Assembly: GCF_001446935.1 (NCBI RefSeq)
Contig: NZ_LKKK01000014.1
Coordinates: 62,001 to 126,000 of the forward strand
Direction: 5' to 3'
Length of the DNA: 64,000 nt
Origin: Pseudomonas sp. TTU2014-080ASC
GTDB lineage: Bacteria; Pseudomonadota; Gammaproteobacteria; Pseudomonadales; Pseudomonadaceae
Shown in pieces: positions 56,767 to 64,000 of this stretch. The notes below the pieces were generated by a model that worked only from the letters and a program-made list of their open reading frames with translations, was not told the DNA's origin and searched no databases. How positions within the stretch are numbered: position 1 is the stretch's first letter; each line of letters opens with the position of its first letter. The translations under genes were made by a program, and so were the position numbers.

Positions 56767-57815
56767 TGGGCACGATCCGCAACTGCGGCCTCAGCAAAGG
56801 TGGCCATGTCATTGTGCAACGCGCAGGCCAGCCGTAGCAGAGGTACCGCTAATGCAGCTCCACTGCCCTCGCCGAGACGCAAATTCAGATCCAGAAGTGG
56901 TTGCGCGTCCAGAGCCTTAAGAACACGTTGATGGCCGGGCTCAGCACCTTGGTGAGCAAACTGCATCCAGCTACGGCAGTCTGGATTCAACTGAACGGCA
57001 TACAGCGCCGCGACTGTGCAGATAAAACCATCCACTAAGGCGACCGCGCCCTCTTGTGCGCAAGCCAGATAGGCACCGACAAGGGCAGCAACCTCAAAGC
57101 CGCCGAAGTACTGCAATGCCTTGAGCGCATCACTAACCGCCGCCGAATGAGTGTGCAGTGCCGCATCTACGACGCGAGCCTTATGCTCCACGCCATTTGA
57201 ATCAAGACCAGTACCAGGGCCGGAAAGCTCCTTAGCCGGGCACTTTAGTAGCCAGCAGGCCAGTGCAGTCGCCGCCGTTGTATTACCAATGCCCATCTCC
57301 CCGCCCACGAATAATTCGCAGCCGTTTTGCCGAGCTCGCGCGATGCAATCGCGTCCAGCCTCGAGTGCACGTTCAAGTTGCACCTCGGTCATCGCGGCTT
57401 GGTGCAGGAAATTTGCCGTACCCTGCCCCAGATGCAATTGGCGAACGCCGGGCATGACCTGAGGGGATTGGACCGTCCCCAGGTCAATCACCTCCAAACT
57501 GCCTTGCAATTGAGCTGCGAGGACACTGATGGCCGCGCCACCGCCAATGAAATTACTCAACATCTGCACGGTGACGGATTGCGGATAAGCAGAAACGCCT
57601 TCGGCAACAATTCCATGATCACCGGCAAAGATGCCGATATGCAGCTTATCCAGCGACGGCCTGTCCCGCCCCTGTAAAGCAGCAGTCTGGATCGCAATGG
57701 CCTCCAGCCGCCCAAGCGATCCGGTCGGCTTGGTCAACTGCAGCTGGCGCATATGCGCCTGCTCACGAGCGTCTTCATTAACCGCCTGGCAGGCCTGCTG
57801 CCACCACGCATTCAT
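56763..57815 (-). CDS. cobT: CobT, nicotinate-nucleotide-dimethylbenzimidazole phosphoribosyltransferase
   Basis: CobT makes alpha-ribazole-5'-phosphate from DMB and nicotinate mononucleotide. It has 350 residues from ATG 57815 (MNAWWQQACQAVNED), which overlaps the cobU stop. Signatures include LTKPTGSLGRLEAIAIQTA, GDHGIVAEGVSAYPQSVTVQM and GEMGIGNTTAATALACWLL. An upstream in-frame extension of 20 residues is not supported. Confidence 0.95.
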   Translation of the reverse strand: MNAWWQQACQAVNEDAREQAHMRQLQLTKPTGSLGRLEAIAIQTAALQGRDRPSLDKLHIGIFAGDHGIVAEGVSAYPQSVTVQMLSNFIGGGAAISVLAAQLQGSLEVIDLGTVQSPQVMPGVRQLHLGQGTANFLHQAAMTEVQLERALEAGRDCIARARQNGCELFVGGEMGIGNTTAATALACWLLKCPAKELSGPGTGLDSNGVEHKARVVDAALHTHSAAVSDALKALQYFGGFEVAALVGAYLACAQEGAVALVDGFICTVAALYAVQLNPDCRSWMQFAHQGAEPGHQRVLKALDAQPLLDLNLRLGEGSGAALAVPLLRLACALHNDMATFAEAAVADRAQ

Positions 57816-58333
57816 AACGCAGCTCCTTTCAAAACCAACGGTAAACCTGCCACACACAGCACCACCTGTTGGCATTGTGCTGCCAGCGCCTGATGCAGTC
57901 GCCCGGCTTCATCAACATAACGGCGGCTCAACTCTCCCATTGGCACCACGCCCATACCGGTTTCATTGCTAACCAATATCAGTTGCCCAGGTAATCGCGG
58001 TAGCAGCGCAAGCAAGGTGTCACATTCCTCACGCAGGCGCAGCGTATCCTCCTGCATCAACAAATTGCTCAACCACAACGTCAGGCAGTCCACCAGCAGA
58101 CAGCTATTAGCAGTCGCATGCTTAGCCAGAGTCGCCGCCAAAGCGAGAGGCTCCTCAACCAGCGCCCAATGCTGTGGGCGCTGTGCTTGATGGTGCGCGA
58201 TGCGCGTTGCCATTTCGGCATCCAGCGTCTGAGCTGTGGCGATGTAGGTCACCGCCAAACCGGACTCGGTCGCCAGTTGCTCGGCCAAACGGCTTTTGCC
58301 GGAGCGCGCGCCCCCTAAAATCAGCTGCTGCAT
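57812..58333 (-). CDS. cobU: CobU/CobP, adenosylcobinamide kinase / guanylyltransferase
   Basis: This bifunctional enzyme phosphorylates adenosylcobinamide and adds GMP. The 173-residue protein has a P-loop GGARSGKS at 7-14, the kinase-type VTYIATAQTLDAEMATRIAHHQAQRP with the guanylylated His, and LLVDCLTLWLSNLL. It starts 21 bp after the bluB stop and overlaps cobT by 4 bp. Confidence 0.95.
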   Translation of the reverse strand: MQQLILGGARSGKSRLAEQLATESGLAVTYIATAQTLDAEMATRIAHHQAQRPQHWALVEEPLALAATLAKHATANSCLLVDCLTLWLSNLLMQEDTLRLREECDTLLALLPRLPGQLILVSNETGMGVVPMGELSRRYVDEAGRLHQALAAQCQQVVLCVAGLPLVLKGAAL

Positions 58334-58354
58334 ACACAGGCTCCTACGCAGGCG

Positions 58355-59011
58355 CTACGGACTCGGGTCGTCATTCCAAGTGTTCTCATGCATTAACTCG
58401 CTCAATGGCCGGGGGGTCGCCCAGCCTTCCTGAACCAGCATCGGCTCATCGTAAAACTGCTCAACGGGCCCGAGACAGAGAATGGCCACTGGCTTACTGC
58501 CTGATGGCATGTTCAGTAACTGTGCCAGTGCATTGGGTTCAAAGAGGGAAACCCAGCCCAGTCCAAGTCCTTCAGCGCGAGCGGCCAGCCATAGATTTTG
58601 GATGGCGCAGGCCAGCGAAGCCAGATCCATCTCAGGCAGCGTACGCCGCCCGAAGATGTGCCTCTCTCGATCTGGCATCAGCCCTACTACAAGGAGCTCG
58701 GCACATTCGCGAATACCTTCAACCTTGAGCTTATGAAAGGCGTCTGCTCGCTCCCCTAGTGCCTCAGCGGTGCGCAAGCGCTCCTCTTCAACCAACTCAC
58801 GGATTGATTCACGCAATTCAGGCCGAGTGATGCGGATAAACCGCCAGGGTTGCATCAAGCCCACGCTGGGTGCCTGATGCGCAGCCTCAAGCAGTCGGGC
58901 CAGTAGCTCAGGCTCTACCTGGCCGCCTGAAAAGTGACGCATATCACGGCGCAACGCGATAGCACGATAGACCGCAGCCCGCTCGGCCTGACTGAAGACG
59001 AAGTCGCTCAT
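58355..59011 (-). CDS. bluB: BluB, 5,6-dimethylbenzimidazole synthase
   Basis: BluB cuts reduced FMN with O2 to form DMB, the lower ligand of B12. The 218-residue protein is a nitroreductase-fold flavoenzyme. It has IALRRDMRHFSGGQVEPELLARLLEAAHQAPSVGLMQPWRFI and GLGLGWVSLFEP; RRDMR and GLMQPW are BluB signatures separating it from ordinary nitroreductases. It is the first gene after the B12 riboswitch, so DMB synthesis responds to B12 level. Confidence 0.94.
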   Translation of the reverse strand: MSDFVFSQAERAAVYRAIALRRDMRHFSGGQVEPELLARLLEAAHQAPSVGLMQPWRFIRITRPELRESIRELVEEERLRTAEALGERADAFHKLKVEGIRECAELLVVGLMPDRERHIFGRRTLPEMDLASLACAIQNLWLAARAEGLGLGWVSLFEPNALAQLLNMPSGSKPVAILCLGPVEQFYDEPMLVQEGWATPRPLSELMHENTWNDDPSP

Positions 59012-59168
59012 CGACCAACCTCACAGCATGCAGGTTGTTTCTGGTCACTCAACATGGTGGGAATTCTGTATGCAACAACAAAGAAAATGCGCGGAGAGAT
59101 GCGCCTATAAGCGCTTAAAACAGATGCCTGCATGGCAAAGCCCTCCGCGATGCCGTAGGTATGCAAAA

Positions 59169-59312
59169 GGCCGGTCTCCGGGCTTATGAGTCAGAACACT
59201 CATCTACCGTTGCGGGGGCAGCGTCGGAATAGCAAAAGAACATGCGCACCAACTTCCCAGTTTCACCCCAAGCTTGCGCCTGGGGCACCTGTTGCAAGGC
59301 GCGAAGCCTAGA
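59169..59312 (-). promoter_or_regulatory. Cobalamin (B12) riboswitch
   Basis: On the minus strand, 5' to 3', the leader holds GGTGCC (59289-59284), GGGAAG (59258-59253), and the B12-box-like GACGCTGCC. CCCCCGCAACGGTAG follows (59218-59204), then the hairpin ATGAGT...ACTCAT (59203-59186), and the closing GCCCGGAGACCGGCC (59183-59169). These are the conserved parts of a cobalamin riboswitch in the right order. bluB begins 158 nt downstream, leaving room for an expression platform. No long T-run is obvious, so translation-initiation or antiterminator control is possible. Confidence 0.9.
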
Positions 59313-59356
59313 GGCTTATGAGTGCAGCGTCAAACATGAAGCGCGCGTAGCGGCGC

Positions 59357-59884
59357 TCACGGATTGCTGGCGAGGCGCGGCGGAAACACACGTTTGGCGC
59401 TGAGGTAAGTGCGCTGCCAATAGGTATTGCTGAGACTATCTAGGCGAACCGTACCGCCTTTGGAAGGCGCATGCACAAACCGGCCATCGCCCACATAAAT
59501 GCCTGCATGACTGACCTGACGCCCGCCGCTTGTAGCAAAGAAAACCAAGTCTCCACTTTGCAGGGAGTCGCGGCTTACGTTTGGCGCATGCAGATTGATC
59601 ATTTCACGGGTCGTGCGCGGCAGGCTGATACCAGCGGCGTCACGGTACACGTAACCGATCAGCCCGCTGCAATCAAAGCCACTCTCAGGCGTATTACCAC
59701 CCCACACATACGGCGTTCCGACCAAGCCCAATGCGCTGAACAGTACATCATTGGCTCCGCCGAACTTGCTGATGGATGGACTAAAAGGAGCTTTAGGTTG
59801 AGGCGCTGGCGCGGGTGGCTGGCTGGCGCACGCCCCCAACAGTGCCGCGAAGGCAATAACAGATAAGCGAAGAAATACGGTCAT
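59357..59884 (-). CDS. NlpC/P60 lipoprotein (endopeptidase-like), copy 1
   Basis: This is a 175-residue lipoprotein. The lipobox LLGAC gives Cys19 as the lipidated residue. After a proline-rich linker the NlpC/P60 domain runs from VLFSALGLVGTPYVWGG. The catalytic Cys72 is in FDCSG, His in VSHAGIYV, and a polar third residue in DGRFVHAPS. Family enzymes cut D-Glu-meso-DAP or other cross-links in peptidoglycan. It is a tandem copy of the next gene, which suggests a duplication. ATG 59884 is preferred; one at 59896 lacks an SD. Confidence 0.88.
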   Translation of the reverse strand: MTVFLRLSVIAFAALLGACASQPPAPAPQPKAPFSPSISKFGGANDVLFSALGLVGTPYVWGGNTPESGFDCSGLIGYVYRDAAGISLPRTTREMINLHAPNVSRDSLQSGDLVFFATSGGRQVSHAGIYVGDGRFVHAPSKGGTVRLDSLSNTYWQRTYLSAKRVFPPRLASNP

Positions 59885-60007
59885 GGACAATCCCATCCTG
59901 AGCCGAGATATCACTACTCTGCCTCCATTAACTCTTAAGTGCAAGCTTTAAGTTAATGCGCCAGACCATTGATATTCAATGCTTTCGGTTCGGGATGTGC
60001 ACAAACG

Positions 60008-60038
60008 AAAACGCCCGGGCAAGCCCGGGCGTTTTTTT
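60008..60038. terminator. Terminator between the two NlpC/P60 genes
   Basis: AAAACGCCCGGGC aa GCCCGGGCGTTTTTTT is a very GC-rich perfect stem. It would end the upstream copy (60053-60676), so the two tandem genes may be separate transcripts. Confidence 0.9.
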
Positions 60039-60052
60039 GACCTAAATATGCG

Positions 60053-60676
60053 TTAGCGATGCTGGGTCGGAGTATCAACCGTGGCCATTGCCAGAGCGCG
60101 CTTGGCTTCAATAAATGTGCGCTTCCAGTAACGGTCCTGGAGGCTATCAACCCGCACGCCGCCACTGCGGGAGCTGGAGGAATGAATGAACTGATCATCA
60201 CCCAAATAGATACCGGCGTGGCTGACACGGCCACGGCCGTTGGTGCTGAAGAACAGCAGATCACCAGGTTCAAGCTCATCACGGGCTACCAGTGGTGCGT
60301 CGATATTGATCATTTCTCGCGTGGAGCGCGGCAGCTGCATACCGGCCTCTTCTTTAAAGAGATAGCCGATAAATCCGCTGCAATCAAAACCTGACTTGAC
60401 CGAGCCACCGCCGTAGCGGTAACGGGTTCCAACAAGGGAGAGACCGTGGTTCAGAATACTGTCTGCCAGTTGAGGCAGTTTGTAAGATTTTTCGTCCGTG
60501 AAATCACCGATTGCAGCTTCTTTTTCTGTTGTCACATCCTCAAACGGAGGAAAGACTGTAGATTTGCTTACCAGCGGCTGAATGGCTTCAGGCTGAGCCT
60601 GGTAAGGCTGACTTGCGCACGCAGCGAGAGTCAGTGTCAGTGCAATGGGCACGAGGGGTGCGAAACGCTTTAGCAT
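60053..60676 (-). CDS. NlpC/P60 lipoprotein (endopeptidase-like), copy 2
   Basis: This is a 207-residue lipoprotein with lipobox LAAC (Cys20). A longer linker (about 21-75) leads to the NlpC/P60 domain LVGTRYRYGGG, with catalytic Cys99 in GFDCSGFIGYLF and His in VSHAGIYLGDDQFIHS. The two tandem copies share RYGG/VWGG, FDCSG, LPRTTREMIN/LPRSTREMIN and DLVFF/DLLFF. The linker makes this copy the longer one. It probably acts on peptidoglycan in the periplasm. Confidence 0.9.
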   Translation of the reverse strand: MLKRFAPLVPIALTLTLAACASQPYQAQPEAIQPLVSKSTVFPPFEDVTTEKEAAIGDFTDEKSYKLPQLADSILNHGLSLVGTRYRYGGGSVKSGFDCSGFIGYLFKEEAGMQLPRSTREMINIDAPLVARDELEPGDLLFFSTNGRGRVSHAGIYLGDDQFIHSSSSRSGGVRVDSLQDRYWKRTFIEAKRALAMATVDTPTQHR

Positions 60677-60729
60677 ATGGGCACGACCGTGTCTGAGAGT
60701 CCTTATTAAGGATGGAACTATGCCCTCTA

Positions 60730-61515
60730 TTAGTTAGATTTGCAAATTCTATCGACAAACGTGTGACTCACAAGTTGCGGCAGAACATCTAACGCACGCG
60801 ATTTCATTGTGACGTCTACCTGCCCGATCAAGAACGCCGGTTGCGGATTGATCTCAACCGTAAAACCACCTGCAGCCCGCGCTCTGCGGACAGGTTCGGC
60901 GATGTATGGGAAGCTCGCACTGGTGCCGACGCTCATCACCAAATCAAAACCTTTAGCCAGTTCGCGTCGTAACGTCGCAGTGGCTTGTTCTGGCAAACGT
61001 TCTTCGAAAAGAACCACCGGCGGGCGCATTACACCTGAGCAAGAGCTGCAAAGCGGCGGTAAGGGCTGGGTGAGCCGCCCGGCAAGATCGTCATCCTGGG
61101 CGTGGCACGCCTGACAGTACAACGGCTGCAACTGGCCATGAATTTCAATGAGCCGTTCAGGTGGGCTGCCTGCGGCGCCATGATAACCATCGATATTCTG
61201 GGTCAGCACCCAGCACTCAGGTTTGAGCTGCTGCAGCCGGGCTATGGCTAAGTGGGCTTGATTGGGTTTACCCCCCAGACAGGCACTGCCTAGCTGGGCC
61301 AGATACTTCCAACACAATGCCGGATCACGCTGCAGCATCGGACCCGATATAGCGGCTTCAATCGGAAGGCCTTCAGGGGTATGCCCGTTGTACAAGCCGC
61401 CCATACCGCGATAAGTGGGCAAGCCTGAGTCGGCGGATAATCCAGCCCCGGTAATGATCAATATGCGCTGAGCACGGTTGAGTTGCTCAGCCACGCGCTG
61501 AAGGTCGGTATCCAT
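60730..61515 (-). CDS. SIR2-family NAD-dependent protein deacylase
   Basis: This is a 261-residue sirtuin from ATG 61515 (MDTDLQRVAEQLNRAQ). NAD-binding GAGLSADSGLPTYRG begins near 23, LTQNIDGYH carries conserved residues, and the catalytic His is in IEIHGQLQ. Zinc-type Cys pairs CQACHA and CSSCSG are present. Later segments include VSVGTSASFP-like MSVGTSASFPYIAEP and VEINPQPAFL. It removes acyl groups from lysines; the target is unknown. It lies 14 bp downstream of the glycosylase gene. Confidence 0.92.
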   Translation of the reverse strand: MDTDLQRVAEQLNRAQRILIITGAGLSADSGLPTYRGMGGLYNGHTPEGLPIEAAISGPMLQRDPALCWKYLAQLGSACLGGKPNQAHLAIARLQQLKPECWVLTQNIDGYHGAAGSPPERLIEIHGQLQPLYCQACHAQDDDLAGRLTQPLPPLCSSCSGVMRPPVVLFEERLPEQATATLRRELAKGFDLVMSVGTSASFPYIAEPVRRARAAGGFTVEINPQPAFLIGQVDVTMKSRALDVLPQLVSHTFVDRICKSN

Positions 61516-61529
61516 CCCCTCCCCCACAG

Positions 61530-62201
61530 TTAATGGTTGACGGTATACGCCAGCATCATCGACAGCTGGCATAAAGGTCGGCCGCTTTGCGCATGCAGCT
61601 GATTAAAGAAAGCCTGAGCTGCAGCTTGATCTCTCTGGCTGGTCGGGGCTTTATCGATGACCTGTTGGGCTTTAAGGGCAGCCACAACATCATCAGTCAG
61701 GACAAACGTGTCCTTGCCGACCATCCGCAGAAAGCGTGGTGCCGAGAGCCCGCCCAACTGACTGCCGTGTTTAGCCAGGTAGCGCCACAAACCAACAATG
61801 TCTGTACTGGGCCAGTCTGCGATCAGCGTACCGAAGCTGCCCTTTTCCTTCGCTACATCCAAAACGAACTGAGCGTTACGCGGCACGCTCTTGAGCTTGC
61901 CCAGATGCCGAATCAATCGGGTGTCCTGCATCATGTTTTCCAAACGCTCGGCCCCGATCAGAACTACTTTTTCAGGATCAAAGCCAAAGAACACCTGCTC
62001 AAACGCAGGCCACTTGGCATCAACCACGCTGTGCTTTAAACCGGCACGAAACACGCGCAGGCTGAGTGTCGATAAATAGCGATCATCACTGATCTGTCGC
62101 AGTTCATCAGCGCTACGGGGCTGGGGCAGCTGTGCTTCTAGCGCCGCCTTAGAGCCAAAACGATTGAGGCAGAATTCGTACAGCCAGCTGTAGTCACGCA
62201 T
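61530..62201 (-). CDS. DNA-3-methyladenine glycosylase I-like protein (HhH family)
   Basis: This is a 223-residue protein related to Tag-type DNA-3-methyladenine glycosylases. WPAFEQVFFGFDPEKVVLIGAERLENMMQDTRLIRHLGKL resembles the Tag fold, and LGGLSAPRFLRMVGKDTFVLTDDVVAAL resembles the helix-hairpin-helix DNA-binding part. It lacks the N-terminal CxxW zinc motif of classical Tag, so it is a divergent branch and its activity is uncertain. It follows ttcA by 22 bp and precedes the sirtuin. Confidence 0.8.
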   Translation of the reverse strand: MRDYSWLYEFCLNRFGSKAALEAQLPQPRSADELRQISDDRYLSTLSLRVFRAGLKHSVVDAKWPAFEQVFFGFDPEKVVLIGAERLENMMQDTRLIRHLGKLKSVPRNAQFVLDVAKEKGSFGTLIADWPSTDIVGLWRYLAKHGSQLGGLSAPRFLRMVGKDTFVLTDDVVAALKAQQVIDKAPTSQRDQAAAQAFFNQLHAQSGRPLCQLSMMLAYTVNH

Positions 62202-62223
62202 CAGGCATCCCTCTGCCCTGAAA

Positions 62224-63048
62224 TCAGAGATTCATCACATCGACAAAACGCGGCGTGGCTGTTTCATCAATTTTCAAACTCTTAAAGTCGAACAGATTGC
62301 GGTCTGCCAATTGCGACGGCACCACGTTCTGCAACGCACGGAACATCACTTCAGTACGGCCAGGAGTCTTGCGCTCCCACTCCTGAAGCATTTCCTTCAC
62401 CACCTGACGCTGCAGGTTTTCCTGTGAGCCGCACAGGTTGCAAGGAATGATCGGGAACTCTTTCATGCGGCTATACGTTTCGATATCGCTCTCGCTGCAA
62501 TAGGCAAGCGGACGAATCACTACGTTGCGGCCATCGTCGGCCAGCAGTTTGGGCGGCATGGCTTTCAAGGTGCCGCCGTAGAACATATTGAGGAAGAAGG
62601 TTTCCAGAATATCGTCGCGGTGATGGCCGAGCGCCATTTTGGTCGCACCGATCTCATCCGCGTAGGTGTACAACGTACCCCGACGAAGGCGCGAACAGAG
62701 CGAGCAGGTGGTTTTGCCTTCCGGAATTTTCTCTTTCACCACCGAATAGGTGTCCTTTTCGATGATGTGGTAAGGCACGCCGATGGATTCCAGATAGGCT
62801 GGCAGCACATGCTCCGGGAAGCCCGGCTGCTTCTGGTCCATGTTGACGGCTACGATCTCGAAGCGGATCGGCGCAACCTTCTGCAAGTGCAGAAGCACGT
62901 CGAGCATGGTGTAGCTGTCTTTACCGCCAGACAGGCAGACCATAACCTTGTCGCCATCTTCAATCATGTTGAAGTCGGCGATGGCTTCGCCGGCCTGACG
63001 ACGCAGGCGCTTTTGCAGTTTGTTCTGGTTGACCGAAAGGGTGCCCAT
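62224..63048 (-). CDS. ttcA: TtcA, tRNA 2-thiocytidine(32) synthetase
   Basis: TtcA thiolates C32 in certain tRNAs, using ATP and an Fe-S cluster. The 274-residue protein has PP-loop SGGKDS at 40-45. The two Cys pairs are C115/C118 (TTCSLC) and C203/C206 (IPCNLC), and GHHRDDILETFFLNMFYGG is present. It starts the ttcA-glycosylase-sirtuin run on the minus strand, diverging from the DnaJ-related gene. Confidence 0.96.
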   Translation of the reverse strand: MGTLSVNQNKLQKRLRRQAGEAIADFNMIEDGDKVMVCLSGGKDSYTMLDVLLHLQKVAPIRFEIVAVNMDQKQPGFPEHVLPAYLESIGVPYHIIEKDTYSVVKEKIPEGKTTCSLCSRLRRGTLYTYADEIGATKMALGHHRDDILETFFLNMFYGGTLKAMPPKLLADDGRNVVIRPLAYCSESDIETYSRMKEFPIIPCNLCGSQENLQRQVVKEMLQEWERKTPGRTEVMFRALQNVVPSQLADRNLFDFKSLKIDETATPRFVDVMNL

Positions 63049-63144
63049 GGTGCGCAGTAATCCGAAAGCTGAGAAAACGCACCATTTTACTCAGAAAGCA
63101 CTCAACACCCCACCCCAATCCGCATCAAATGCTAATCTCGCCCG

Positions 63145-63750
63145 ATGAAAGATTTTCCCGCGTTTGAATGTGGCCTGTGTAACGAAGCCTACCGACACCT
63201 GCGCGCGGCCCCGCAAGGGCTTAGCGAGTACGCGCTGATTCAGCAACTTAAAGCTTCGGCAACCGCTGTGCTGCCTGATCTTCCGCTTTCAGACTCGCTG
63301 GGCCTATTTCGCACACACTTTCTGCTGTTCAACGCGCTCTACCGTTTACGCGATCAACTTTGGTCGGCAGGTCTGGCTAACCTGAGCATCTCTCCCCTGC
63401 TCATTCAATTACAGCCGTACGCACCAGGCAGCCAGTTACTGGCTGAACATGATGCTCTGCGCGCCTACTATCTGGACCCGGCTCATCTAAGCAGTACGGA
63501 CGCTGACGAGGTAGATCGCCTATTACGCGACTTCTGGCTGCGCTTGTACACAGGGCCGCAGGAAGTGCAGACGGCGCTTGAGTTATTTGGGCTGCCCAGT
63601 GATAGCGCTGGATTGGACCTGAAGACCATCAAACACCGGTACCGGCAGTTGGTCAGTGAGCATCACCCGGACCGTGGCGGCCAGACTGCACGGCTACAAT
63701 CAATCAACAAAGCGATGGAGATTCTTCATCGGCATTTTGCAGTGGCATAA
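63145..63750 (+). CDS. DnaJ-related protein with C-terminal J-domain
   Basis: This is a 201-residue protein. The N-terminal 135 residues match the DNAJ-related family (FECGLCNEAYRHLRAAPQGLSEYALIQQLK, FLLFNALYRLRDQLW). A C-terminal J-domain of about 55 residues follows, with the HPD tripeptide in SEHHPDRGGQTARLQSINKAMEILH. It would stimulate an Hsp70 ATPase on a specific client. The client is unknown. It has no partner gene here. Confidence 0.88.
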   Translation: MKDFPAFECGLCNEAYRHLRAAPQGLSEYALIQQLKASATAVLPDLPLSDSLGLFRTHFLLFNALYRLRDQLWSAGLANLSISPLLIQLQPYAPGSQLLAEHDALRAYYLDPAHLSSTDADEVDRLLRDFWLRLYTGPQEVQTALELFGLPSDSAGLDLKTIKHRYRQLVSEHHPDRGGQTARLQSINKAMEILHRHFAVA

Positions 63751-63760
63751 AAACACCAGG

Positions 63761-63778
63761 CTTTTCAGTACTGAAAAG
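63761..63778. repeat. Perfect 18-bp palindrome after the DnaJ-related gene
   Basis: CTTTTCAGTACTGAAAAG is a perfect self-complementary palindrome 10 bp past the stop. With no loop it is an unlikely terminator and may be a protein-binding site. Confidence 0.5.
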
Positions 63779-64000
63779 TCTAAATACGCCAGCAAGCCAT
63801 GACTCCAGCGCTAACGCCCACGCCTGTCAGTATTAACGTGCCGGTTGATGCTCCCTTTTGCTCTAAGCGCCACCCAACGCATTCATCACCCGCGCCTATA
63901 CTGCGACATAGGGTCGCACACTAGCGTCCCTGACCTGCGGCGCACGAATGGAATGGTGCATTGCCGGAGGTGACATTTATAAGAAGAGGAGACTCGGCAA
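63779..64000. other. Right edge of window, no gene seen
   Basis: No start codon with an SD leads to a reading frame of useful length in these 222 bp. A minus-strand frame encoding a hydrophobic stretch (TGTLILTGVGVSAGVMACW) has no start codon within its open part. A plus-strand SD-like GGAGG occurs near 63970, so a gene may begin just beyond the window. Confidence 0.4.

Noticed and set aside
63781..63925. Minus-strand frame with a hydrophobic tail near the right edge
   Set aside because: The open stretch has no start codon before an upstream TAG, so no protein can be supported.
1..64000. CRISPR array, transposon or insertion sequence
   Set aside because: No regularly spaced repeats, no transposase frame and no terminal inverted repeats with target duplications were seen.

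Overview
The window is chromosomal DNA of a Pseudomonas-type gammaproteobacterium. The evidence is the oprF-sigX-cmpX-crfX-cmaX locus, ppsA facing its regulator ppsR, a prpB-prpC-acnD-prpF methylcitrate cluster, the oprI lipoprotein gene, and the rnd-ycgL and cob gene orders. From memory, two long blocks follow P. aeruginosa PAO1: about 1-35 kb matches PA1758-PA1777 and folD (PA1796), and about 41-59 kb matches PA1278-PA1304. They are joined differently here, so this is a related species rather than P. aeruginosa. I see no insertion sequence, integrase, CRISPR array or rRNA.

Layout. 0-1.7 kb: the tail of an exported protein, folD, and a tRNA-Arg/His/Leu cluster. 1.7-3.5 kb: an atypical stretch with a nested palindrome and a GNAT-Rnk fusion gene. 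3.5-9 kb: the cell-envelope stress locus cmaX-crfX-cmpX-sigX-oprF, then rraA and an esterase. 9-12.4 kb: PEP synthase and its kinase/phosphotransferase regulator, diverging. 12.6-19.4 kb: the methylcitrate (propionate) operon with a GntR regulator and paired operators. 19.6-22.7 kb: a three-gene operon of a periplasmic retropepsin-like protease, a membrane protein with a degenerate transglutaminase domain, and an ATP-grasp ligase. 22.7-33.5 kb: an 11-kb cluster of five exported or envelope proteins (filamentous/DUF6160-like, C39 peptidase-like, two beta-barrels, a repeat/MalM-like protein) behind two tandem MalT-like STAND regulators. 33.7-41.4 kb: pabB, a small GNAT, oprI, cysK, a MoxR/VWA pair and small housekeeping genes. 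41.6-50 kb: oligopeptidase B, a broken chemoreceptor remnant, yajD, an RNA methyltransferase, a HExxH peptidase, ycgN, a hydroxyacid dehydrogenase, ycgL and rnd. 49.3-55.4 kb: a beta-propeller protein, a rhodanese, a lysozyme-like protein that has lost its likely catalytic Glu, a FadL porin, a GPx, a 40-residue membrane protein not previously called as an ORF, and an MFS carrier. 55.5-59.3 kb: bluB-cobU-cobT-cobC-cobS behind a cobalamin riboswitch. 59.4-63.8 kb: tandem NlpC/P60 lipoproteins, a sirtuin, a Tag-like glycosylase, ttcA and a DnaJ-related protein.

How the genes work together. Central carbon metabolism is well represented: ppsA/ppsR for gluconeogenesis and prpBC-acnD-prpF for propionyl-CoA. 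Envelope homeostasis is covered by OprF/SigX/CmpX, OprI and the NlpC/P60 proteins. The least-explained parts are the two adjacent envelope systems at 19.6-33.5 kb. They converge on a shared bidirectional terminator at 22.7 kb and are the best candidates for undescribed biology in this window. Functions given for them are inferred from domains; the sequence alone does not show substrates.
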